IMG/VR virus record: IMGVR_UViG_3300007960_000048
Coordinates: 1-42,657 of that record
DNA: 42,657 bases
Direction: 5' to 3' (one strand)
DNA from: a virus
Shown here: positions 1-8,664 of the stretch, in pieces
Numbering within the stretch: position 1 is the first letter of the stretch
How the letters are laid out: each line of letters starts with the position of its first letter
Made by a program: the position numbers and the translations under genes
Notes under the pieces: model-generated
Seen by the model: the letters and a program-made list of their open reading frames with translations, nothing else
Told to the model about the DNA's origin: nothing
Database searches by the model: none

Positions 1-1404
1 CTCCAGGTTGGTGCAGCTGAAGTGCTCAGCGGTAACCCGATTTCTACTGCTGACGTCACTATCGACCACCTGCGCATCGGAGCACCTAATGAAGATCTGA
101 CTACTTACGCTCAAGCCACCTGGAATAACGCAAAGGGTACCCCGGTCCTGCCTAGCACGATTCTCGCAGAGTACACCCTCTACGGTGACTACCGGTTCGA
201 TACTCCCTCATTCGGTGTGGTTACGAACCAAGTTGGCCCTACTGGTGCATCCTCTGCTTTGACCGCTGCCTCGTTCTTCGATCTGGCGTCTGTACCAGGA
301 CACGTCAAAGCCGTACTACCGAACGTTGGTATCACCTTAGATAGCTTCCGTGCTGCTGCGGAAGACCAGGACCCTGCGTTCTTGATCACGGATGTAAACA
401 ATAGAACTTCGCAACTCGTCGGGTCTTTGGTTTCCGCTGTTCCTACTGACCCTAGTGGCAATACTGGCGGTCAAGGACAAGGAGTGGTTGGTTATCCCAA
501 CTTCGTTGGTCTTGGTGGCCTCGTCAGTCAGAACCAAGGTCAACAGCCGACTCCGCCCGTAGGTCCTAGTGCCGAGGAGCAGACAGAGACGTTTAGCGAC
601 GGGCTGCCGTTCGATATTAACGTCGGCACGTCCTTACTCTTTGAAGGAGGCGTGCCTGTTGGTTATTACGGTGTGCGTAAAACCCAGTTCCTGGGAGGGC
701 CGCCGGTGCCTCTCGCAGGGAGTTCATCAGTCTTCGAGCCGTCAGTAGGTGATGTGCTTTGGTTGTCGGTTGTCGACAAAACTGTCGGTACTATCGTCCG
801 ATGCACAGCTATCAACCAGTTCAATCTTACTAACGGTGACCCAGCTCGTCGCTACATATTCAAGCGCTACGACGGCCAGCAGCTGTTTGGCACTGAGATC
901 ACTGAGGAGATCTCGGACATCGGAGTCATCTCGGTTCGTCCAGCAAAGCTGTATGGCGTAGGTCAACACACGATTGACGGCAACGGCAACGTAGCCATCG
1001 CTGGTGTAGTGCAGACCAACGCTCAAACAGACATAGGGCAGGTGTGGTCGACTCGAGCACTAGAGTCATCCACTACGCTGACGGTGGCTGGGCAGCTAGA
1101 GCTGCCTGAGGACGTGGTGTCCTTGCGTGTCGAGGCTGGTGGATACGTTCGCTACGACGAGCCTGATACGCAAATGAACTACGGGTCAGGCGGCCACAGC
1201 CACGAGATCCTTAACGGCAGTGGCGGCCCTACTGGTCCCACTCTGCCTCGTGTCAAGGAGACGGGGTCGACCAGTGGTGGGGCGTTTGACACGGAAGACA
1301 TCCCGTTCACTCCTGTTGCTGCAGAGCACGACCACGGGTTCCTCGACACCTACCGGTTCCCGATGCCGCTTGCTCGACTCGTAACCCTCTGCCAAAAGCT
1401 CTGA
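1..1404 (+). CDS. Tail fibre / receptor-binding protein, 5' partial
   Basis: The reading frame is open from base 1, so the start lies outside the window; the GTG at 22 is only the first internal start codon. At least 467 residues are present. The protein is Gly/Thr/Val-rich and looks beta-structured, as in trimeric fibres. Its last 75 residues hold a GHSH motif, a Gly/Pro-rich stretch, an EHDH motif and a hydrophobic end finishing in CQKL. HxH motifs near the C terminus often bind a metal at the tip of phage fibres (family knowledge). The next gene has the same kind of ending (HTH, then CIKL), so the two look like relatives. It is probably a distal tail component; no enzymatic domain was recognised, and the receptor role is inferred. 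Confidence 0.6.
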   Translation, partial: LQVGAAEVLSGNPISTADVTIDHLRIGAPNEDLTTYAQATWNNAKGTPVLPSTILAEYTLYGDYRFDTPSFGVVTNQVGPTGASSALTAASFFDLASVPGHVKAVLPNVGITLDSFRAAAEDQDPAFLITDVNNRTSQLVGSLVSAVPTDPSGNTGGQGQGVVGYPNFVGLGGLVSQNQGQQPTPPVGPSAEEQTETFSDGLPFDINVGTSLLFEGGVPVGYYGVRKTQFLGGPPVPLAGSSSVFEPSVGDVLWLSVVDKTVGTIVRCTAINQFNLTNGDPARRYIFKRYDGQQLFGTEITEEISDIGVISVRPAKLYGVGQHTIDGNGNVAIAGVVQTNAQTDIGQVWSTRALESSTTLTVAGQLELPEDVVSLRVEAGGYVRYDEPDTQMNYGSGGHSHEILNGSGGPTGPTLPRVKETGSTSGGAFDTEDIPFTPVAAEHDHGFLDTYRFPMPLARLVTLCQKL

Positions 1405-1405
1405 C

Positions 1406-2521
1406 ATGGGCATTGCCGACATCCCGGACAAGTACGAGGCAACCGCCAATGACTTTGCGCGGTACAACCTGCTGAATAACGGTGGGTTTGACTCGTTCCC
1501 CGGCACCACCGCGCTAGTTGAGAACGTCAACCCAGCATTCAGCGGCGGCACCACAACACCGAAGCGCACGTTCATCGACCAGAAGCAGTACCGGTTCACC
1601 AGCTTCTCGTTCGCTCCGGCTGAGGAAGCAGGGCTCGAGAACCGCGTAGGGTCGTGGGACGTCTACGGGGTGAAAGGCAGTGTTGAGGTAGCGCCCACTG
1701 ACGCGTCTACCGGCTTCTCTGTCTTCGCTCGAGATGGTGGCAACTTTGCTCGTGTCACATTTAGCGCAGCTGGCTCGATCTACTTCGAGCAAGACTTCAG
1801 CGACTTAGCCAAGCTGCGCGGCCAGCCGATCATGCTGGCGTACAGCGGTGCTGCCGGTAAGAATAACGTCACCATCAACATGCGCTTGCTGGATGGCGAG
1901 GAGGAGGTCTTCAGCACACGCGACGAGTCCTCTACCTTTGGGCAGAACCGCCGCATCGTCCGCCAGGTAGACATCCCGGCTACAGCAGCGTCACTGAAGT
2001 TCCAGCTCGAGCTCGTAGGTACCGTAGGTTCCCGTTGTTCGATCTCAAGCATCACATCGGTGCTAGGACCTACGGGCAACACGCTCCCGTTCGTGCCCAG
2101 CATCTGCGATGTCACTGTACCTAGTGGCCTGGTGATCCTGTTCGAGGGCGATGCGTGCCCGCCGGGGTTCAGGGATGCCATGAACGGGGCAGAGGCGATG
2201 CTGCTCGGCGTCAACGGTGAGCACGCCATCCCTGATGCCGACGGCCAGGCACAGGTGCTGGTCGGTAACGACGAGCATGACCACAACCCGGAGGGGCCGC
2301 CCGACGCTTTTGGTGATGCGTCGTCAGTTCTGCATGAGACGCCAATTCCTATCCCATTCGGGTCTCAAGCCTTTGTACGCACCCCGCTATTCGGGACCTT
2401 GCCTCAGTTCCCAGGAGAGCAGCCGGCTGAGGTGCTAGGCACGCGCCACACGCACAAGCTCACGACCAAGATGACCTCAGTGCCTCCGTCATTCCCTGTG
2501 CGCGCCTGCATCAAGCTATGA
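1406..2521 (+). CDS. Tail fibre protein with carbohydrate-binding-like and collar-like domains
   Basis: A 371-residue protein starting one base after the upstream stop. Residues about 18-220 begin with NLLNNGGFDSF and form a beta-rich stretch resembling galactose-binding or CBM-like jelly-roll domains of phage fibres (the N-G-G-F opening is typical). From about residue 240 there is a tail-collar-like segment (P-x-G-x-V-I-L-F-x-G-x-x-C-P-P-G-F), then HDHNPEG and HTHKL motifs and a hydrophobic end in ACIKL, matching the end of the upstream protein. It probably binds a cell-surface glycan at the tail tip. That role is inferred from architecture and position. The stop overlaps the next start as ATGA. 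Confidence 0.6.
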   Translation: MGIADIPDKYEATANDFARYNLLNNGGFDSFPGTTALVENVNPAFSGGTTTPKRTFIDQKQYRFTSFSFAPAEEAGLENRVGSWDVYGVKGSVEVAPTDASTGFSVFARDGGNFARVTFSAAGSIYFEQDFSDLAKLRGQPIMLAYSGAAGKNNVTINMRLLDGEEEVFSTRDESSTFGQNRRIVRQVDIPATAASLKFQLELVGTVGSRCSISSITSVLGPTGNTLPFVPSICDVTVPSGLVILFEGDACPPGFRDAMNGAEAMLLGVNGEHAIPDADGQAQVLVGNDEHDHNPEGPPDAFGDASSVLHETPIPIPFGSQAFVRTPLFGTLPQFPGEQPAEVLGTRHTHKLTTKMTSVPPSFPVRACIKL

Positions 2522-2805
2522 GCTCCATCTACTACGACGTCCCCTACGTCACCTTCTTCTACTCGCCGTTTTGCCGCGCATGCGAGGAGGTGCTGCCCCG
2601 AGTTGTAGAGGAGGTCCAGCGAGCTCGTACGATGGTCATAGCCCGCATGCCTAACCTTGCGGAGAAACACCAGCTACCGGCTGTGCCTGCCCTACTGATA
2701 CCCAAGGGGGTGATGGGGCAAGAGCAGCCGGTTCTCATGATCGGTAGCAAGATCCCCGAATGGCTGGAATCGCTGCACCAGACCCCGACCACCACCAATG
2801 GCTGA
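2518..2805 (+). CDS. Thioredoxin-like protein
   Basis: A 95-residue protein with a thioredoxin/glutaredoxin pattern: a beta strand VTFFYS, then P-F-C19-R-A-C22 (the CxxC redox pair), a helix, and AVP57ALLI, where Pro57 fits the conserved cis-proline facing the active site. It is shorter than E. coli thioredoxin (about 109) and close to glutaredoxin size. The start ATG overlaps the stop of the upstream fibre gene, and its end overlaps the next fibre gene by 8 bases, so it is translated with tail proteins. It may assist disulfide formation or isomerisation during tail assembly, or alter host redox state. The fold is fairly secure; the role is a guess. Confidence 0.65.
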   Translation: MSSIYYDVPYVTFFYSPFCRACEEVLPRVVEEVQRARTMVIARMPNLAEKHQLPAVPALLIPKGVMGQEQPVLMIGSKIPEWLESLHQTPTTTNG

Positions 2806-5800
2806 TCTGACAATCATCACTACGGCGCTCCCCAACGCGTTCGTAGGTGAAAGCTACCGAGTCCGGGTTCAAGCGCGGCGCGGCACCCTCCCCTACCGCT
2901 GGACCGCCACTGGTCTGCCTGAGGGCATGACCATTGACCTCGATACCGGTACGCTCGCAGAGACGACTGCCGGTATCCTCGCCCCCCAAGTTGGTGTCTA
3001 CACGCCGACAATCACAGTCACTGACGCCGTTGGAGCTACCGCCCAGCTCACGCCCTCACTGACTGTTCGCCCGGCTAACTACCGGCGCCGCACAACGCTA
3101 ATGCTGGACCCCACGCTGCAGGCGCAGGTGGAGCGGTTCCCGGCAGACAGCGTGACTCGAGAAGAGGTCACTGGCCACTTCGCAGAAGGACCCCGTCGAA
3201 ACGTCCGCCTCGGCCCTGGTGGTGCCTTTGAGGCTGACGTGTTCTCGCACTGGGCAGGGCAGATCGGCTTTGCTAGTGGCGCATCAGACGCAACCATCCC
3301 TGAGTCGCCGAGCGCATCTCCCTCGAGCCCGACCCCGGCTAGCCCCTCGCCCAGCGCAGGTGTGTCGGTCGGTCCGGCGGTCATCAGCCTGTACGACGTA
3401 GTCAGGGACCTGCAGGACAACGCCAAGGTCCTAGCTGAGCCGGTAGTGCTCACGGTCACGGCCTACGACTCGCTGGAGTCACCGACCACACCGGTCCAGG
3501 CAATTGGCTTCACAGCCTCTGACGTCTACCTCGGTGACAACCTCGATGTTGTCCTGACGGAGTACACCAGCGGATCGGCGTACGATTCGCCGGACTTCTC
3601 AATCGGCTATCCGGCATTAGCTCAGTCTATCACACTGCCTGCTGACGCCAAGGTAGACGCCCTTACGGTGTACGGCAGCCGCCCCGCTACCGGCCAGGTA
3701 GGCGGGGTGACCGTCTCGATCTCTGAGATCGCAGGCTCACCGGCTGATACTGTTGCGATCAACACAGGGGTCTATGCCTCGCCCTTAGGTAGCTCGCCTA
3801 AGGTTGTGGCAGTCGGCTACATCTCGCCTAGCCAGTTCAAGACTGACGCAAGCCGAGCTGCTTGGGACGAGACGTTCGCAATCAGCGTCCCGCTGACTGT
3901 GCCTAACGCAGTCAGCCCGGCCAGCCCCGGTGTCGCTGCGTCGCCGATCATTCTGAGCGGCAGCACGGACTACTACCTGGTGTTCCAGAGCGACTACTTC
4001 CTGTCGCCCTCGAGCCCCGCGAACTACCTGCGACTGGCCGCTACGGTTGACTCCACAGTCACCAACGTCATTCCTGGTAGCACGGCCTCGGTCGTCACTA
4101 CAGGCGGCGCGTTGGTCAGCCCGCTGTACGCCACGAACGAGGCAGCGAGCCCGGCTCAGACAGTCACGGCAGTTGCTTACGCGCTGGACGTACTGTGGAA
4201 CTCAGCGACTGTTGGTGTTGTCACCATCCAGTCAACTGATCCGTTCAACAGCCCCACGGCAGACAAGTACTGGGTTGGCGGTTCCACGACCACAGCAGCG
4301 CAGGTACGTCAGCAGGCGTTCTCACTGATCGACGGGTACGATCGCAGCGGCGCAGGCCCTGTTGAGGATCTCACCAATTGGGATGAGGTTGTAGATGCCT
4401 ACGGAAACCAGGCCCAGATCACCCAGGTCAATATCGTTGGCGGAGCGGAAGTCAATCCGTCGGGCGGTGGTCAAGTCGATGCGGACGGCTTCCTCAGCAC
4501 GGGAGGCATCACGCTCCGAGTTGCGTGGACGCCCAACAGTCGTGGTGCTGTACCTCCGGCACCGTTCAAGGTTGTGGCCGGTCGTCGCCGTACCCTCGGG
4601 AACCTCGATGCGGATGCCCTCATCCGTACGGCTAACAAGACTGGGTCGACTGACGCTGCGATCCTAGCGCAGCTGTCTGATGCCATTCCGTCCAACCCGC
4701 TGCTGTCACTGGCTCAGATCGAGCCGGATGCCGCAGGCAACGTTGGGCTGACGGTTGCTAGCGGCGCGCTGGGCATCAACAAGTTCTCAGCTTCCTCTAC
4801 TGTTCAGCTGTCGTTCCTTGCGACACTTGTTGCTGAGCAGCTGGGCGGCTCGAGCACTTCAGTGCAGTTCGATTCGCTGGGTGCATTGACGCTGCTGGCC
4901 GGTGATTACCTGACTGTCACGCCTACGGCCAATCAGATTCGCCTAGACGCTGATCCGGGCGTTGCGACCATCAACAGTGTTGCACCTGATGGTTCGCAGA
5001 ACATTCAGCTGACGGCTGGCGAAGATGCTGCTCACGCGGGCCAGACCTTCGTCACCTTCTCGACCGGGACCAATGAGGTTGTTGTTGGTACCAACATCCC
5101 GGATGCCACTACGTCGCAAGCAGGACTGCACAGCACTACAGACAAGGAGCGCATCAACGCGCTGTTCTCTGGTGCTGCAGCAGTCAGCACTAGTACGACC
5201 GGCGGAGTATCAGGTGGTCACTCGCACACAGCGCGTTTCCTCACGCTGGATCAAGACATCTCCGGGTACTTGACGCTGACGTCAGGCATGACGATTGAAG
5301 ATGCACTGTTTTCGATCAACACTGCGCTGGCCTCGCAGTTCACCACGGCCAGCGAATCAGGTGCGCTGTCGACGCTTAACGAGACCTACATCCCTGCGTT
5401 CCAGCAGAGCTACCTGTCTGACAGCAGCCCGACCATCGTCTACGCGTCACCGGGGTACAAGCCGGGTGATCTGGTCACCAACTTGGTAGCCGGCACGGCA
5501 GGCACGACGTTCAGTGTTGTGACTACTCCGTTCGGCGATCCGGGCAACGCAGGCACGCTTTCGCTCGAGCTGGGCACAGCTAGCCCGTCACCGAGCACTT
5601 GGACAGTGCTGGAGCAGCTTGACATATCGCTGACTTACGGCAACGCGCTTACAGCTATCGGAGGATCTCCTCCTAACTACAGCGACGTGGCGACCCACAT
5701 GGGTAGCAACCCTGTGCAGCCCGGTGGCAGCCCCACGACCAAGATCGCTTTCCAAGCGGTTGACTATCTCGGTCTGGATAACACATCAGCGCCTGTGTTC

Positions 5801-7414
5801 GAGCTACGCGTTTCAGGTAATCCGGTATTCACGGACTTCCCGGCGCCCCTTGGCTTCAACCGGGTACGTATCTCCCATGACACCGGTTCGGGAGTCAACC
5901 GCACCAACAGCATTGAGATCTTCAAGGATCAGTACACAGGCGCGGCCGATCCGGTGATCAACACGGCGGAGCTGAGCATCGACAACGGTGTGGCTATCCG
6001 CTACGTGTCGGGCATCCCGCACGTCACTGCCTCGGAGAACTGGGGCCTCTACGTCGATGCGGACAACCTCTACAACATCACGTACCAGCAGAACCTGCTG
6101 ACCGTAGCGGATGCGAGCGACGGTACGTACTCGTTCGACCTGCAGTACTACCTGACCACGTATGCCAGCCCGCAAGACGCTACGTGGATCCCTAGCCCGG
6201 AAACGGTGTTCCTGCTCGGTACACCGACTGATCCGTACGACACGGTTCAGCCGATGACCGCGCTGGTGGCGTCGGACGGCTACACCAGCCGTGACCTGAC
6301 GATCAACTTCAACGATGTGTTCGTCAGCGACACGGATGTGGTGCTGAACTTCTCCGACCCGTATGGCTCTCCGTATGGGCGATTACTACACCTCGGACGG
6401 GCCGGCGCCTCTGTCGGTACGACTACTGTCGAAACCTTCGCCAGTGAGAAGTATCGAATCTACCCCGACACATGGGGTGGGACCGACCTCGTTAGCCCCG
6501 TTACCAGCCCCATCTTCACTTCGTTCACTACCCAGCCCGTGGCAGGGGACGTGCTCGAATCTGGCACGTACGGTTGGCCGAGTGGTGCGGAGCTCACGGC
6601 GCTAGGCACGGAAAGCACCTGGAATGTGACTGACGGCTCGCCGTCAGCTGAGGCCCGCTCGGGCAAGACGTTTGCGGTCAATCCGGGCACACGCACGTCG
6701 CGCCCGGCGCAGGTCAGCGACCTCGGCCTCGTACACCCCGGCTACAACACAGCTACGGAGTACGATGCACGCACGCAGATGCCTGCGCTGAGCAGCCCGT
6801 TCAACGTCTACGGCAGCTACGGTAGCCCGTCCTACGACTACTACACCGACTACTCGGCTCAGAGCTCAGTGGTCTACTACCGACTGTTCACCAGCGGCAC
6901 AGCGGCCAACCAGGGTCGTCTGCGGGTGTACGGCTACTTGCGGGATGCCTCCGCCTCTCCGGCGCTAACTTCATACGAGAGCTACAGCTCTCCGCTCAGT
7001 AGCCCTGACTTCGTTGGCAGCTGGTACAACGTCGGCCCCAGCGCTTCTCCGGTCCCGACCCTGAGTGGTATCAGCGCGGAGATCAAGTTCGTTGGCGACC
7101 AGAGCTCGGTGCACGCTGATACGCCGCTGGGTAACCCCGGCAAGACCGGCTGGCTCGACATGCTCACAACAGGTGCTTCCAGCCTGTACGAGTCTGGAGA
7201 GGACGGCTACGGTGCGGCAGACACAGGAGGCATCACGATTGGCGCTGGCTACGTTGACATCTACTGGCGGGCCGGTGCCTTCACTACCGGCAACACCAGC
7301 AACCAGGCAGTAGTCCGCATCGCACTTCACGGCAGCATCGGCCTGCGCACTGTTATCACCCAACTGCAGATGCTCAACCAATCCACTGACACCCCCTGGA
7401 GTAGCGGCGCGTGA
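2798..7414 (+). CDS. Giant Ser-Pro-rich tail fibre / virion structural protein
   Basis: A 1538-residue protein. Residues about 3-92 form a putative Ig-like domain (He_PIG type: LPNAFVGESYRVRV, LPEGMTIDLDTGTL, YTPTITVTD). A low-complexity Ser/Pro linker follows at residues 170-186. The rest is Ser/Thr/Gly/Tyr-rich beta structure with a GGHSH motif near residue 808. Ser-Pro dipeptides are scattered through most of it, about 38 by eye, but are scarce in the central third. There are no transmembrane segments and no catalytic motif. Context, flanked by fibre genes and overlapping both neighbours, makes it a long tail fibre or decoration protein. The Ser-Pro richness could mark flexible loops or O-glycosylation sites. 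The exact role is unknown. Confidence 0.6.
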   Translation: MADLTIITTALPNAFVGESYRVRVQARRGTLPYRWTATGLPEGMTIDLDTGTLAETTAGILAPQVGVYTPTITVTDAVGATAQLTPSLTVRPANYRRRTTLMLDPTLQAQVERFPADSVTREEVTGHFAEGPRRNVRLGPGGAFEADVFSHWAGQIGFASGASDATIPESPSASPSSPTPASPSPSAGVSVGPAVISLYDVVRDLQDNAKVLAEPVVLTVTAYDSLESPTTPVQAIGFTASDVYLGDNLDVVLTEYTSGSAYDSPDFSIGYPALAQSITLPADAKVDALTVYGSRPATGQVGGVTVSISEIAGSPADTVAINTGVYASPLGSSPKVVAVGYISPSQFKTDASRAAWDETFAISVPLTVPNAVSPASPGVAASPIILSGSTDYYLVFQSDYFLSPSSPANYLRLAATVDSTVTNVIPGSTASVVTTGGALVSPLYATNEAASPAQTVTAVAYALDVLWNSATVGVVTIQSTDPFNSPTADKYWVGGSTTTAAQVRQQAFSLIDGYDRSGAGPVEDLTNWDEVVDAYGNQAQITQVNIVGGAEVNPSGGGQVDADGFLSTGGITLRVAWTPNSRGAVPPAPFKVVAGRRRTLGNLDADALIRTANKTGSTDAAILAQLSDAIPSNPLLSLAQIEPDAAGNVGLTVASGALGINKFSASSTVQLSFLATLVAEQLGGSSTSVQFDSLGALTLLAGDYLTVTPTANQIRLDADPGVATINSVAPDGSQNIQLTAGEDAAHAGQTFVTFSTGTNEVVVGTNIPDATTSQAGLHSTTDKERINALFSGAAAVSTSTTGGVSGGHSHTARFLTLDQDISGYLTLTSGMTIEDALFSINTALASQFTTASESGALSTLNETYIPAFQQSYLSDSSPTIVYASPGYKPGDLVTNLVAGTAGTTFSVVTTPFGDPGNAGTLSLELGTASPSPSTWTVLEQLDISLTYGNALTAIGGSPPNYSDVATHMGSNPVQPGGSPTTKIAFQAVDYLGLDNTSAPVFELRVSGNPVFTDFPAPLGFNRVRISHDTGSGVNRTNSIEIFKDQYTGAADPVINTAELSIDNGVAIRYVSGIPHVTASENWGLYVDADNLYNITYQQNLLTVADASDGTYSFDLQYYLTTYASPQDATWIPSPETVFLLGTPTDPYDTVQPMTALVASDGYTSRDLTINFNDVFVSDTDVVLNFSDPYGSPYGRLLHLGRAGASVGTTTVETFASEKYRIYPDTWGGTDLVSPVTSPIFTSFTTQPVAGDVLESGTYGWPSGAELTALGTESTWNVTDGSPSAEARSGKTFAVNPGTRTSRPAQVSDLGLVHPGYNTATEYDARTQMPALSSPFNVYGSYGSPSYDYYTDYSAQSSVVYYRLFTSGTAANQGRLRVYGYLRDASASPALTSYESYSSPLSSPDFVGSWYNVGPSASPVPTLSGISAEIKFVGDQSSVHADTPLGNPGKTGWLDMLTTGASSLYESGEDGYGAADTGGITIGAGYVDIYWRAGAFTTGNTSNQAVVRIALHGSIGLRTVITQLQMLNQSTDTPWSSGA
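3305..3355 (+). repeat. Ser-Pro-rich linker tract inside the giant fibre gene
   Basis: Seventeen codons (residues 170-186) contain only Ser, Pro, Ala and Thr, arranged as a degenerate SP/SPS repeat. The tract separates the N-terminal Ig-like part from the large beta-rich body and is probably an extended flexible linker. Serine is encoded by a mixture of TCG, AGC and TCT, so this is not a recent exact tandem duplication. Confidence 0.7.
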
Positions 7415-8640
7415 GTGATCGAGCTAAGCGATATGGCGAGGTCGTAATCACCGGTGCGGCCCTCGGCGCAGTAAGAGGCTACTACAAGGGTCTCCGTCGT
7501 GCGGCCGACAACATCACCAAGGGCCTGCAAGGTCTTGACAGCAAGGTGGCGCGTCAAGCGGGCCAATCAGCTCGCTGGTCGGGAGCGTCACGGGCTGTTG
7601 CTAAGGCAATCAAGACTGACCCCGCAATGCGCTCGCAGTACTTAGCCGGTTCCCCTAGTACTCGCGCCCGAATCTCATCTAGCTACAACCAAGGTGCACA
7701 AGACTTGGGGAAAGCTGGGCTCAAAATTATTCGCAACAGCGCTCGCAACAACGCCATCAAAGGTGCTGCTGTTGCCGGGCTGATCTACGCCGCAGGCAGG
7801 TACGCAAGTCGCGTGAAGAAAGACACTACTGCCCGACCCCCGGGCGTCGCAGCTGACGGTCGGCTGGTGAAAGCAGCTGCAGTTCTCAGTATGCTCAAGG
7901 CGCTGCCGAAGCCGCCTTCGCTCAAGCCGATAAGGTCGATGCAGATGAACAAGCCGCCGAAGCCGATGATGGGTCAAGTCAGTGCCCCGAACCACCTACG
8001 TAACACGTTGAGCAGCAACAACATCACCAGCCGAGCTGCCGGCTCTCTCACTGGCGGCGGGATGCTCAAAGCGGCTGAGGAGGCTCCCTGGGACAAGAAG
8101 AACCCGAAGGAAGCCAAAGGTAAGAGCAAGACGCTGACGCCCGAGCAGAAGTCTCGAGCAAAAGCACGCGCTGCAGCTAACGGTCGGCCCTACCCCAACT
8201 GGATCGACAACGCGCACGTGGCCAAGACAGCGATGCTTCGTGGCTTCGAGGACGAGCTGCAGAAGATCGCCGCACGCCGCACCGACATCTACGCCTCCAA
8301 GTCGCTCATAGACGGCCACGCAGGCGGCGAAGAGGCGAAAGAGCGTAAGCGCAAGCTCAAGAAACAAGCGTCGGAGACACCTGCATGGACTCGCAGCGAA
8401 GGCAAGAGCAAGACGGGCGGGCTGAACCGCAAAGGTGTTCAGTCGTATCGAGAAGCTAATCCAGGCAGCAAGCTTAAGATGGCGGTTACCAAGGACCCGA
8501 GCAAGATCAAGCCGGGCTCAAGCGAGGACAAGAGGCGCAAGAGCTTCTGTGCACGGATGGGCGGGATGCCGGGGCCGATGCACGACAAGAGCGGCAAACC
8601 GACGCGGAAGAAGCTTGCGCTCGACAAGTGGAACTGCTGA
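7411..8640 (+). CDS. Basic virion-associated protein with a conserved phage C-terminal domain
   Basis: A 409-residue, strongly basic protein. Residues about 115-135 (AIKGAAVAGLIYAAGRYASRV) are a hydrophobic, small-residue helix that could be a membrane or membrane-inserting segment. A Lys/Pro/Met-rich linker follows. From about 248 there is an ARAAANGRPYPNWIDN stretch and then AMLRGFEDELQKIA (residues 274-287). The last about 65 residues (W-x-R-S-E-G-K-S-K-x-G-G-L-N-x-K-G, then R-R-K-S-F-C-A-R-M, ending K-L-A-L-D-K-W-N-C) match from memory a domain of unknown function common in environmental phage proteins. It carries five copies of the hydrophobic-x-K-x-A motif. Function unknown; the start GTG overlaps the upstream stop by 4 bases. 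Confidence 0.6.
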   Translation: MSDRAKRYGEVVITGAALGAVRGYYKGLRRAADNITKGLQGLDSKVARQAGQSARWSGASRAVAKAIKTDPAMRSQYLAGSPSTRARISSSYNQGAQDLGKAGLKIIRNSARNNAIKGAAVAGLIYAAGRYASRVKKDTTARPPGVAADGRLVKAAAVLSMLKALPKPPSLKPIRSMQMNKPPKPMMGQVSAPNHLRNTLSSNNITSRAAGSLTGGGMLKAAEEAPWDKKNPKEAKGKSKTLTPEQKSRAKARAAANGRPYPNWIDNAHVAKTAMLRGFEDELQKIAARRTDIYASKSLIDGHAGGEEAKERKRKLKKQASETPAWTRSEGKSKTGGLNRKGVQSYREANPGSKLKMAVTKDPSKIKPGSSEDKRRKSFCARMGGMPGPMHDKSGKPTRKKLALDKWNC

Positions 8641-8664
8641 GCTATCTCTATTTGATTGCTTGTG

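Noticed and set aside
8656-8664. Upstream TTG start for the 8665-9579 gene
   Set aside because: It adds only three residues and has no ribosome-binding site; the ATG is simpler, though not proven.
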